The notes under the pieces: model-generated | The model's input: only the letters and a program-made list of their open reading frames with translations | Databases searched by the model: none | What the model was told of the DNA's origin: nothing | In this document: positions 13,434-21,851 of the stretch, in pieces | How positions within the stretch are numbered: position 1 is the stretch's first letter | Layout: every line of letters starts with the position of its first letter | Translations under genes and position numbers: made by a program | Source: Acidobacteriota bacterium | Lineage (GTDB): Bacteria; Acidobacteriota; Blastocatellia; RBC074 | NCBI GenBank assembly: GCA_016710075.1 | Contig: JADJLO010000041.1 | Location: 1-64,000, forward strand | Length of the DNA stretch: 64,000 nt | Direction of reading: 5' to 3'

Positions 13434-14163
13434 ATGATACATTCAACTGCAATCATCCATACCGGAGCCCGCATCGGCTCAGGCGTTGCAATCGGCGCCT
13501 ATTCGATCGTCGGGGACAAGGTGACGATTCACGATGATGTCGAGATTGCGGGCCATAAGTCAGCATTGAAGGCCCCTGCGAGATTGGCAGCGGCATACAG
13601 GATCTTCCCGTTCGCATCGCTTGGCCAGGCACCACAGGATCTCAAATACAAGGTGAAGAGACCCGGCTTGTCATCGGCCGAAGAAATGTGATTCGCGAAT
13701 ACGTCACCATGGAATCGCGGCACTTCAGGGGAGGGCTGACATCTGTCGGCGACGATAATCTCTTCATGACGCAGACTCATTTGCGCACGACAGCATAGTC
13801 GGTTCCGACAACATCTTCGCAAACTGCGCCTCCCTTAGCCGGCCACGTGACGATCGGAGATCACATCACACTCGGCGCCTTTGTCGGCGTCCATCAGTTC
13901 TGCCGCGTTGGAAACCACGCATTCGTCGGAATATGTCAAAGATCGTCAAGGATGCTCTTCCCCTACGCCAGAACCGACGGCAATGACGCAAAATGTTTGC
14001 GGGGCGAATTCGATCGGACTCCGGCGCAAAGCACCTGCTGCTGAGTTCGAAGCTCAACACATCGCAGGCGCTCGATCGGATCAGGGCTGAGATGTCCGGT
14101 CTGCCCGAGATCGATTACATGATCGAATTCATCGAGACAGCCGCTCGCGGAGTGACCAAATAG
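13434..14163 (+). CDS. lpxA: LpxA, UDP-GlcNAc acyltransferase (frameshifted)
   Basis: ATG 13434 begins MIHSTAIIHTGARIGSGVAI, with hexapeptide repeats. Later blocks are FPFASLGQAPQDLKYK, VIREYVTMESRHFRGG, the active-site segment MTQTHLAHDS (about 13766-13797), GHVTIGDHITLGAFVGVHQF and, after more indels, the C-terminal AEMSGLPEIDYMIEFIETAA. At least four frame changes are needed. LpxA performs the first acylation of lipid A synthesis. It lies 18 bases after fabZ and 25 before lpxI. VTMESRHFRGG stands where INRGT-type residues are usual, a modest divergence seen in several phyla. Confidence 0.9.
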
Positions 14164-14188
14164 AGAATTCCTCGAGGTTTCTCAATCG

Positions 14189-15011
14189 ATGCCGAATCCT
14201 GAGAATAAAAAATATGGCCTGATTGCCGGCAACGGGCGGTTCCCTTTTCTGGTGCTCGATGGCGCCCGTGCAGAGGGCGTTGAAATGGCGGTCGCCGCAA
14301 TCAAGGAGGAGACCGATCCGACGATCGAATCTTCCGGCGGGGTAGTCGAGTGGATCAGTGTCGGCCATCTCAACAAGCTGATAAAATTCTTCAAACGCGA
14401 AGGGGTCACTCTTGTGATCATGGCCGGCCAGGTGAAGCACGTTCAGATTTTCAAACTCAACGCGCTGCCTGACCTGCGGATGGCCAGAATGCTGGCGAGA
14501 TTGAAAAGACGAAACACAGACGCCCTGATCGGCGGAATCGCCGATGAACTTCAATCCGAAGGCATCACCCTCGTCGATTCAACCACATTCCTGCAGCCGA
14601 TGGTCGCCCGTTCCGGCGTTCTGACCAAACGCTCCCCGAACAAACACGAAGCCGAGGATATCGAATACGGACTCCACGTCGCCCTGGAACTGGCTCGACT
14701 CGATCTCGGACAGACCATTGCGGTCAAGAATCAGGCGGTCGTGGCCATTGAAGCCATGGAGGGAACCGATGCCACAATCCGACGCGCATCCGAACTTGTC
14801 CGGAGGCCGCCCGTTGACCGTCATCAAAGTGGCCAAGCCAAACCAGGATATGCGGTTCGATGTTCCCGTCATCGGAATGAACACGATCGACACTTTGCGG
14901 GCCTGCAATGTCACCGCCATGTCGCTCACCGCCGACAAAACCCTGATCTTCGATCGCGAAGAGACTCTCTCCGCCGCCAATCGCCATAAAATAGCCATCA
15001 TCGCCAGATGA
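14189..15011 (+). CDS. lpxI: LpxI, UDP-2,3-diacylglucosamine pyrophosphatase (one frameshift)
   Basis: ATG 14189 begins a 273-residue protein of the DUF1009/LpxI family: KKYGLIAGNGRFPFLVLDGA, the GHLNKLIKFFKREGV and VIMAGQVKH block, then LVDSTTFLQPMVARSGVLTK and IAVKNQAVVAIEAMEGTDAT. One indel near 14800 shifts to GGRPLTVIKVAKPNQDMRFD and PVIGMNTIDTLRACN. LpxI hydrolyses UDP-diacylglucosamine to lipid X in phyla that lack LpxH. It is the last recognisable gene of the lpx run; lpxB, often next, is absent here and a transposase remnant follows. Confidence 0.92.
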
Positions 15012-15022
15012 GCTAAGCTGCC

Positions 15023-15046
15023 GCCGGCTTCGCCGGCTGTTTGATT
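15023..15046 (+). terminator. Candidate terminator of the lpx run
   Basis: GCCGGC (15023-15028), loop TTC, and GCCGGC (15032-15037) are followed by TGTTTGATTT. The stem is short and the U-tract interrupted, but it starts only 11 bases after the lpxI stop. Confidence 0.45.
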
Positions 15047-15162
15047 TACTTCAAAAGAACGTGTCAAAACAGATTCAGGAATACTTATTTGCGTAACATG
15101 AGTTAGTAACTGCTCAGCGCCTAGTCTTTAGTATTTGATGGATTAAGTGGGACTAAAGGTAT

Positions 15163-15303
15163 TTTTCATCGCCAAGAACGCCAAGGATTGATAGCCGGGA
15201 TTTGGCCTGACCTCTCGATTTCAGCCGGTTTTTAAAAGTAAATTATGAATCAGTCCCTGAATCCTCTTGGCGTTCTTGGCTCTCTTGGAGATCGCTTAAA
15301 AAC
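15163..15303. repeat. CGCCAAGAA nonamer inverted pair, left of the transposase
   Basis: TATTTTTCATCGCCAAGAAC and GCCAAGG at 15164-15190 face an inverted arm at 15262-15303 (TCTTGGCGTTCTTGGCTC, then TCTTGGAGATCGCTTAAAAA). The 70-base centre has no feature. Together with 15012-15162, where only a GTAACTGCTCAGC core (15106-15118) stands out, this fills the 354-base gene-free stretch after lpxI. A fused version of the two arms occurs at 16879-16925, on the other side of the transposase remnant. Confidence 0.7.
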
Positions 15304-15365
15304 TTGCTGCATCTCCCATCAAGTTGTAAATTTTCAACACCGCGAAGATAACCGGAGAGAATGCG

Positions 15366-16840
15366 ATGCTCAAAGAAAACTATGATCCCGAGTTGACGCC
15401 TCTCGATCTGCAGACATACGAGAAGATGGTACCAGCAGATCACTACTTGAGACGTCTCCAAGACAGCAATTGATTTTAGAGGCGCTAGTCGCAGACTGCT
15501 ATTCGCCCGGGATGGGGCGAGGCTCTGATCCGGTCCGATTGCTAAAGCTGCTACTGTTGCAATTCCATTACGGCTGTCGGATGAACGAGGATCCGGGAGG
15601 CACAGGTAAACGTTGCCCGACTCTTCCTCGATCTGCCGCTGGACGCAGATTTGCCTGAGCCAAGTCTGTTATCGCAATTCCGAACCCGTCTTGGGGAAGA
15701 ACGATTCAGCCGGATCTTTCACGAGATTCCTGCGACAGGCGCGAGAGGCCGGTTTAGTTAAAGATCGTTTGCGGCTCAAAGATGCAACGCACGTGCTGGC
15801 CAATATTGCCGCACCAGCGACAATTCACTGGTGCGCAGATTCGGACGCGGATCCTGGCAGAATGCTTCACGCCAGAAGAGGTGGCCACGCATCGCCGACG
15901 AGCAGAAGAGGTTCGCCAAACGACAGTTGATCTGAGACGAAGCGAGGTTGCTGCACCGAGTCGAGCACTTGCGGGAACTGGTCGCGTGGGGTGGTGACTG
16001 GCGCAATCGTTTGAACGAATCGAGTCTATGCTCAGAGAGCGAGCGAGAATCGTTTGAAACCGCCTTGAAACTGGGACACAAATACTAAAGATCGGGGGCC
16101 GAAGACCGGCGACAAAATAACTCATTGAAAGATCCGGATGCGCGTAGCGCAAAACGTGGCTATGCTCGATGTGCCTCGACTCTGATTCCGAATTGATCTG
16201 GGAATCGATGTCTTACGGCGCTGACGAAGCCGCCAACGCCAGACCGCTCATCGAGCAGGAGGAAGCAGTCCACGGAACGACATCGAAAGCTTGTCGATTG
16301 ATACTATCGGCTACAACGCGCGTTCTTAAATCGCTCAGTGATGACGAAACGGGGCCGCAATTAACGGTCTACGTGCCGAAAGGGCAACAACCACGTCATC
16401 CGAGTTGTTTCAACTGGATGATTTTACGCTCAACGAGACGGGCGACGAATTGACTTGCCCGCAAGGAGAAACGACCCAAAAGCGCTACCGTGATGATATC
16501 AATCACGGTTGGATTTTTTACTACAGTGTCAAAAATGTAGAATTGCCCATTGAATGCGCAATGCCTCATGCCTGGAACAAACCGGGGTCGCAGAGTCTAT
16601 CATAACGATTTCATCGAGCAGTAGCAGTTCAACAACGTGTGACGACAGACGAGTACAAGCAGATACGCAAAGAACATCCCAGAATTGAACGAAAGTTGAA
16701 CGAACTGGTACGTTGGGCCGTCACGTTCGGTATCGCCACAGATTAGAGTGAAAGTGCAGTACCTCTTGCTTGCCGTCGTCGTCAATTGCAAACGCATAGT
16801 CCGCATTTTGGAACCTGCTCTACAACCGCAGAGTATCTGA
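15366..16840 (+). mobile_element. IS1182-family transposase remnant
   Basis: ATG 15366 begins MLKENYDPELTPLDLQTYEK, the N-terminal transposase domain (DUF772-like). Across many indels follow PADHYLRRLQ, MGRGSDPVRLLKLLLLQFHY, VARLFLDLPLDADLPEPSLL, SQFRTRLGEERFSRIF, KDRLRLKDATHVLANIA, ESFETALKLGHK, ADEAANARPLIEQEEAVHG, LKSLSDDETGPQLTVYVP, FQLDDFTLNETGDELTCPQG, YHNDFIEQ, ITTDEYKQIRKEHPRIERK and VKVQYLLLAVVVNCKRIVRI. The order matches IS1182-type DDE transposases of about 480 residues. Frame changes and in-frame stops occur throughout. Terminal inverted repeats were not found, so the element's borders are unknown. It may be truly degraded or share the local sequence-error problem. Confidence 0.75.
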
Positions 16841-17150
16841 AGTGCGGACTAGGTAGCCCGAAGCTTCGCCCATTGCACAGTTTTTAAGCGATCTCTCTTG
16901 GCGTTCTTGGCGATGAAAAATACTTTTATTTTTACGAAATCCGGATCCTTGGGTAAGAACTTTCCGCTACGAAGTCCCGTTAGTAGGGCTGAGCAATTAC
17001 GAAATTTAAACTATTTACCTTGCCGTTCCGGATCAAACTGGAATACCATGCATCGTAATTCGAAGAAGAGATCAGTTAACGGATTCAGGTTGAAAGGCGT
17101 TGTATTTCTGCGCCATCGATCTATAACAATTAATTCCATCTAAAAAACCT
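16841..17150. other. Gene-free stretch after the transposase remnant
   Basis: About 310 bases without a supportable gene. It holds the fused CGCCAAGAA repeat (16879-16925) and a GTAATTGCTCAGC-like core on the minus strand (16988-17000). The rest is A/T-rich and may contain the promoter of the nfeD operon, but no convincing promoter boxes were seen. Confidence 0.5.
16879..16925. repeat. CGCCAAGAA repeat, right of the transposase
   Basis: CAGTTTTTAAGCGATCTC is followed directly by TCTTGGCGTTCTTGGCGATG and AAAAATAC. It is the minus-strand equivalent of the two arms at 15163-15303, joined without the intervening 70 bases. The two copies bracket the transposase gene in a way that suggests insertion next to, or movement of, the repeat. 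Confidence 0.65.
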
Positions 17151-17642
17151 ATGTTTCGAGCCTGGATAATCTGGTTGATCATCGCCGGCGTCTTTGCCGT
17201 CGCAGAAGTATTCACACCGGGATTTGTACTGTTGTGGTTTGGCGTTGGAGCCCTGCTGGCGGGGCTGCTTGCGCTGCTCGGTGTCGAGAGCCTCGTCTTT
17301 CAGGTGGTGTCCTTCCTGGTCTCATCGGTTGCGATGGTGGTCGCATCCAGAACGATACTCGAGCGATTTTTGCCTCTTTCAACGGGGATACCGAAACTGA
17401 GGGCAGGTGCTGAAACGATGCTCGGGCAGATTGGTACCGTGGTCGAATCGAGCCACGGGCAACTCAATGAGGGAGCTGTCAAGGTATACGGAGCCGTCTG
17501 GACTGCTTATCCGTCAGATGGTGAATGGCCGCTGAAAGAGGGTGATTCAGTCTCGGTCGAAAGAATTGAAGGCAACTCGATCTATGTCAGGCGAATGGCC
17601 CACCATGCGCGCTCTTTCGCCGAGATTTCCAAAGAATCCTGA
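17151..17642 (+). CDS. NfeD-family membrane protein
   Basis: A 163-residue protein with two to three hydrophobic segments (about residues 5-25, 27-45 and 47-65) followed by a soluble beta-rich domain (MLGQIGTVVESSHGQLNEGA to VKVYGAVWTAYPSDGEWPL and VSVERIEGNSIYVRR). This is the short NfeD type with an OB-fold tail. Such proteins pair with SPFH/stomatin proteins in membrane microdomains, and the next gene, 57 bases downstream, is exactly that. The start ATG 17151 has no strong ribosome site. The frame is intact, in contrast to the 17 kb before it. Confidence 0.88.
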   Translation: MFRAWIIWLIIAGVFAVAEVFTPGFVLLWFGVGALLAGLLALLGVESLVFQVVSFLVSSVAMVVASRTILERFLPLSTGIPKLRAGAETMLGQIGTVVESSHGQLNEGAVKVYGAVWTAYPSDGEWPLKEGDSVSVERIEGNSIYVRRMAHHARSFAEISKES

Positions 17643-17699
17643 TCCTTGCAGAATGTGAATTCCAACAGTCTTTAACCGAAAAATTATTGGAGGAGAAGT

Positions 17700-18696
17700 A
17701 TGGAGTTTTTAATACCCCTGTTAATCATCACAGTAATCGTGCTCGTTATCGCATCCAAGACAATACGGATTGTTCCGCAGGCAACGGTAATGCTGATCGA
17801 GCGGCTGGGCAAGTTCGATCGAGTCGCCTCGAGCGGCCTGAACATCATTACGCCATTTCTCGATCGACCAAGATCCGTTTACTGGAGCTGGATGCGCCCG
17901 GGTCATACTCAGATAGACCTTCGGGAACAATTCAACGATCTGGCGCCTCAACCCGTGATCACGCGCGATAACGTGACCATACTCGTCGATTCCATTATTT
18001 ACTGGCAGGTCACCGACCCGATCAAAGCGATGTATGAAATCAACGATCTGGTAGGCAGCATCATCCAATTGACCATCACAGCGATGAGAAACGTGATCGG
18101 AGAACTTGACCTCGATCACGCCCTGACATCGCGTGATACCATCACACGTTTACGCATCACACTCGACGAAGCGACACACAAATGGGGCGTCAAGGTCACC
18201 CGCGTCGAATTGAAGAATATTAATCCGCCCGAGGATGTGCGAATAGTGATGGAGAAGCAGATGACGGCCGAACGTAACCGGCGAGCCATTGTGCTGCAGG
18301 CGGAGGGCGAAAAACAGGCGGCGATCACCAGAGCGGAAGGCGAGAAGCAGGCTGCAATCACCAGAGCAGAGGGCGAGAAAGAATCGAACATTCTGCGAGG
18401 CGGAAGGTCAGGCGAAGGCAAGATTGACGGCAGCCACCGCTGAAGCCGAATCTATCCGCCAGATCGCCGATGGCATCATCGGCGGCCAGGGAAATCCGGC
18501 TCAATACCTTATCACGATGAAATATATCGATTCGCTCAAGGAGATGTCCCGGTCGAATAATTCCAAAGTCGTCTTCATGCCTATCGAGACCAGCAGCGTG
18601 CTCTCAAGCATCGGCGCTTTCAAGGAAGTCTTCGGTGGAGAGACTGCCCCCGGTGAGCCGATCCCGGTTCCACGCCAGAGGCAGAGAACTGAATGA
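17700..18696 (+). CDS. SPFH/stomatin-family protein (one frameshift)
   Basis: ATG 17700 follows GGAGGAG (17689-17695). One N-terminal membrane segment (residues 3-20) precedes the SPFH/band-7 domain: IRIVPQATVMLIERLGKFDR, DNVTILVDSIIYWQVTDPIK and AMRNVIGELDLDHALTSRD. An alanine/glutamate-rich coiled coil contains three near-identical units AEGEKQAAITR. An extra base near 18403 shifts the frame; the tail (EGQAKARLTAATAEAESI, IGGQGNPAQYLITMKYIDSL, VVFMPIETS) reads on to 18696. Total length is about 331 residues. With NfeD it forms the usual stomatin operon, thought to organise membrane domains and protease activity. Confidence 0.88.
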
Positions 18697-18810
18697 GGTC
18701 GCGGAGCGTGTGGAGTGCGGTGGTGAGCCGCCGCACTCCATACGCTACTTGAATTCAAATAAATTTAATTTGTACCGGCCTCAATTAATTGGTCAATCAG
18801 AGTGTTCATC

Positions 18811-19272
18811 CTACTTCGTTTGATCTTTCGTCATTTCCCTCTTTTGCCTTTCCGGCGCCTCCATGAACTCCGCATATTTTGGCGGGAAGGAGCGAGCCCG
18901 GCCCTGAGAGTTGACGACTATGTGATGAGTCTCTCCTTCGGCCAGGAGGGCATTGTCCGCGCCTCTTAGAATCTCATAGGCAAATCTGACCGAGCGGCTG
19001 CGCAGGTCGGTGAGTCTGGTCCGCACAATAATCTCATCATCATATTTCGCCGGCATGAGATAAGTCGCCTTGACCCTGGTTACGGGCAGGAGCGCGTCGG
19101 CTTCGGCCTCCATTTCGCGATAATTGAATCCGTGATCGCGGCAAAGCTCGACCCTGCCCACCTCAAACCAGATCAGATAGTTTGAATGATAAACGACGCC
19201 GGCCTGATCGGTTTCGGCGTAGCGGACCCGCAAGCGGGTCTCCGACCAATTGTGATTTTCAATGTTGAACAT
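18811..19272 (-). CDS. YbgC/FadM-type acyl-CoA thioesterase
   Basis: A 153-residue hot-dog-fold protein. The motif RVRYAETDQAGVVYHSNYLI followed by WFEVGRVE contains the catalytic Asp of the YbgC/4-hydroxybenzoyl-CoA thioesterase family. ATYLMPAKYDDEIIVRTRL and RSVRFAYEI are the matching later strands. It hydrolyses acyl-CoA thioesters in the cytoplasm; the natural substrate is unknown. The gene runs divergently from the DUF445 gene, so 19273-19383 probably holds promoters for both. In other bacteria ybgC accompanies tol-pal genes, which are not seen here. The C-terminus is charged and variable. Confidence 0.88.
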   Translation of the reverse strand: MFNIENHNWSETRLRVRYAETDQAGVVYHSNYLIWFEVGRVELCRDHGFNYREMEAEADALLPVTRVKATYLMPAKYDDEIIVRTRLTDLRSRSVRFAYEILRGADNALLAEGETHHIVVNSQGRARSFPPKYAEFMEAPERQKREMTKDQTK

Positions 19273-19383
19273 AGTTTTATTTCATCATATCGAGTGTTAA
19301 ATTCTGTGCTGACAGAGTTGTTTAACCCGAATGAGAAGTGATGTCAAAACCATCGGGGATGAATGAGGTCATCAGGTGAATAA

Positions 19384-20220
19384 ATGATAAGCATTGAATT
19401 GCTGATCAAGTTGAGCCCGATCGTTGTGGCGACGCTGCACGGATATGCCGCCGCGTGGCTTGCAGTGAAGATGCTTTTTCGCCCGCGCAATCCCGTTTAT
19501 ATTTTCGGAATGAAAGTGCCGCTGACTCCCGGCATGTTGCCCAAGGAGCGGGATCAATTCATCATAGCGCTTTCAACGGTGATCGGTGAAAAGCTGCTCG
19601 ATGTCGAAACCATCACCGACGAGATCATGCAGCTCAACCTTGAGCCCGAGATCACCTCGATCGCCAAACGGGAATACCTGCACCATTCGCAGAGTGAATC
19701 GACGATTCAACTGATTGTCGAGCATATCAAAGAGAAGCTTTATCATCTGCGCGATTCCGCCGAGGCACGATCCGATATTGCGCGTTCATTGCGGCGCATT
19801 GTCGAGACCGAGATAGATCGCCGGTTCAGCCTGCTCAGACGCTTCGTCACGGATTTCTTCCTGGACGAGGCCGCCCTCAACCGCATTGTCGGAGACTCGA
19901 TCACTCAGCTTGCCGATCAGATCGCCGAGAGCCTCTATCTCAGATCGAGCATCACACAAGCCATGGCGCAGATCCCTGAAACAATTTTCGACTCCGAATC
20001 AACCAAAAAAATCCCGGCGATCAATAATTTCGTCTCAATTTTAAGCCATCGGCTGGATGTTCGCGGAATTCTTATCAAAAGACTGAATGCGCTATCGAAT
20101 GAAGCGATCGAAGAGCTTATTATGGAGACCGCCGGCCGCGAAATAGCCGCGATCGTCTGGTTCGGCGCCGGCATAGGCTTCATCGTCGGAATAATTCAGA
20201 CTCTCATCAATTTCATATGA
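19384..20220 (+). CDS. DUF445 (YheB-like) membrane protein
   Basis: A 278-residue protein with a hydrophobic N-terminus (LLIKLSPIVVATLHGYAAAW), the family hallmark AVKMLFRPRNPVYIFGMKVP and LTPGMLPKERDQ, a long helical middle and a C-terminal membrane segment (IVWFGAGIGFIVGIIQTLIN). This matches DUF445/YheB proteins, inner-membrane proteins of unknown function. Its stop overlaps the start of the next gene by four bases (ATGA), which implies translational coupling with the acyl-CoA carboxylase subunit. Confidence 0.85.
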   Translation: MISIELLIKLSPIVVATLHGYAAAWLAVKMLFRPRNPVYIFGMKVPLTPGMLPKERDQFIIALSTVIGEKLLDVETITDEIMQLNLEPEITSIAKREYLHHSQSESTIQLIVEHIKEKLYHLRDSAEARSDIARSLRRIVETEIDRRFSLLRRFVTDFFLDEAALNRIVGDSITQLADQIAESLYLRSSITQAMAQIPETIFDSESTKKIPAINNFVSILSHRLDVRGILIKRLNALSNEAIEELIMETAGREIAAIVWFGAGIGFIVGIIQTLINFI

Positions 20221-21851
20221 AACGTTCAACCACGGAACAACCGGTCAGGAATCCAAATCGGATCCATTTCGAAGATCTCGCAGGTGAGCTGCGGGAACTT
20301 AAAGAAAAGCTGATGCTCGGCGGAGGGAGCGACAAGATCGATCGCCAGCACCAGCAGGGCAAATTGACGGCGCGTGAAAGGATTGCCCTGCTTCTGGATT
20401 CCGGCGCCTGGTTTCAGGAGGTCGGACTGCTCGTGGCCCATGACGAATACGAAGGCCAGGCTCCTGCAGCCGGAGTCGTCACTGGTTTTGGAGTCGTCTC
20501 AGGCCGTGAAGCGGTGATTGTCGCAAACGATGCGACTGTCAAAGCCGGGTCGTGGTGGCCGGAGACGATCAAAAAGATGCTCAGGGCGCAGGAGATCGCC
20601 ATGCGCTGCCGCGTGCCGATCATCTACCTTGTGGACTCCGCAGGAGTCAATCTCCCCTACCAGGGAGGCGTTTTTCCGGGGGCAGTATGGCGCGGCGAGG
20701 ATCTTCTACTACAATTCGATCATGCGCCGGTATCTGAAAGTTCCGCAGATCGCCGCGGTCATGGGACAATGCGTGGCCGGCGGAGCGTATTTGCCGGCGC
20801 TCTCGGATGTGATCCTGATGGTCGAGGGAACGTCTTTTATGGGCCTCGGCGGACCCAATCTGGTCAAGGGCGCCACTGGTCAGAAGGTCGACAGCGAAAC
20901 TCTGGGCGGCGCGAAGATGCACAATGCAATCTCCGGCGTAGCGCATTATCGATCGAAAGACGACAAGGAATGCATCGGCAAGATACGAGAAATAGTCTCC
21001 GAACTTCCGGCCAAAGAATTGACCCGCGTCAGCATCATCGATCCGCAGGAGCCCGCCCGCCCGACAACTGATCTCTACGATATCCTGCCTGCCGATCACC
21101 GCGCACCGTACGACGCCAAAGAGATGCTTGGCTGCATTCTTGATCGCGACAGCTTCGACGAATTCCAGGCCGATTATGCAAGGGAGATGATCACCGGGCA
21201 CGCCCGTTTATGCGGCATCAATGTCGGTATCATCGCCAATAATCGAGGGCTTATTCCGCAAGGTCCGGGGAAGCCACCGAAGTTCGGCGGGATCATCTAT
21301 ACCGAGAGTGCCGAGAAGACCGCATATTTCATCGAGACCTGCAACCGGCAGGGAACGCCGCTGCTCTTCATCCAGGACGTTTCCGGTTTTATGGTCGGCG
21401 TCGAAGCCGAGCAATCCGGCATCATCCGCGCAGGTGCGCGTTTCGTTGAAGCGATGGCCACAACCACAGTTCCAAAAATCGTGCTGACCCTCAACCATGC
21501 CAGCGGCGCAGGATATTACGCCATGGCCGGTCAGGGCTTCGATCCAGATTTCATCTTCACGCTGCCGACCGGCAGAATGGGAGTCATGGAAGGCGAATCG
21601 GCCGTCATGGCGCTGTTCGCTTCGCAACTGGAAAAACTCAGGGCTCAGGGTATGGAGCCGGACGAAAAACTCCGCGCCGAAATGAACAGAGTGCGCGCAG
21701 ATTACGAACGACAACTCGACGCCAGATTCGCCGCCGCGCGAGGCTGGGTCGATGCCGTCATCACACCGGATGAGATCAGGCCTGCGCTTGAACTGGCTCT
21801 GCGCTCATCCTTGAACAACCGGGCCCGCACGTCGGACAATTCATACTATGA
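20217..21851 (+). CDS. Acyl-CoA carboxylase carboxyltransferase subunit (two frameshifts)
   Basis: About 544 residues. N-terminal blocks are LTARERIALLLDSGAWFQEV, VIVANDATVKAGSWWPETIK and RVPIIYLVDSAGVNLPYQGG. An extra G in the G-run near 20680 shifts the frame; reading then continues with ARIFYYNSIMRRYLKVPQIA, VMGQCVAGGAYLPALSD, GPPKFGGIIY-like KPPKFGGIIYTESAEKTAYF, QDVSGFMVGVEAEQSGIIR and LNHASGAGYYAMAGQGFDPD. This is the biotin-dependent carboxyltransferase fold of methylcrotonyl/propionyl-CoA carboxylase beta subunits. A second indel near 21815 would restore the tail NPGPHVGQFIL with a stop at 21849-21851, overlapping the next ATG. No biotinylated alpha subunit is nearby, so the acyl-CoA substrate is uncertain. 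Confidence 0.9.

Noticed and set aside
15139..16858. Terminal repeats of the transposase element (AGTGGGACTAAAGG versus AGTGCGGACTAGG)
   Set aside because: The similarity is short, in direct rather than inverted orientation, and could be chance.
18295..18385. CRISPR-like direct repeats
   Set aside because: The repeats are in-frame codons of a coiled coil and have no unique spacers.
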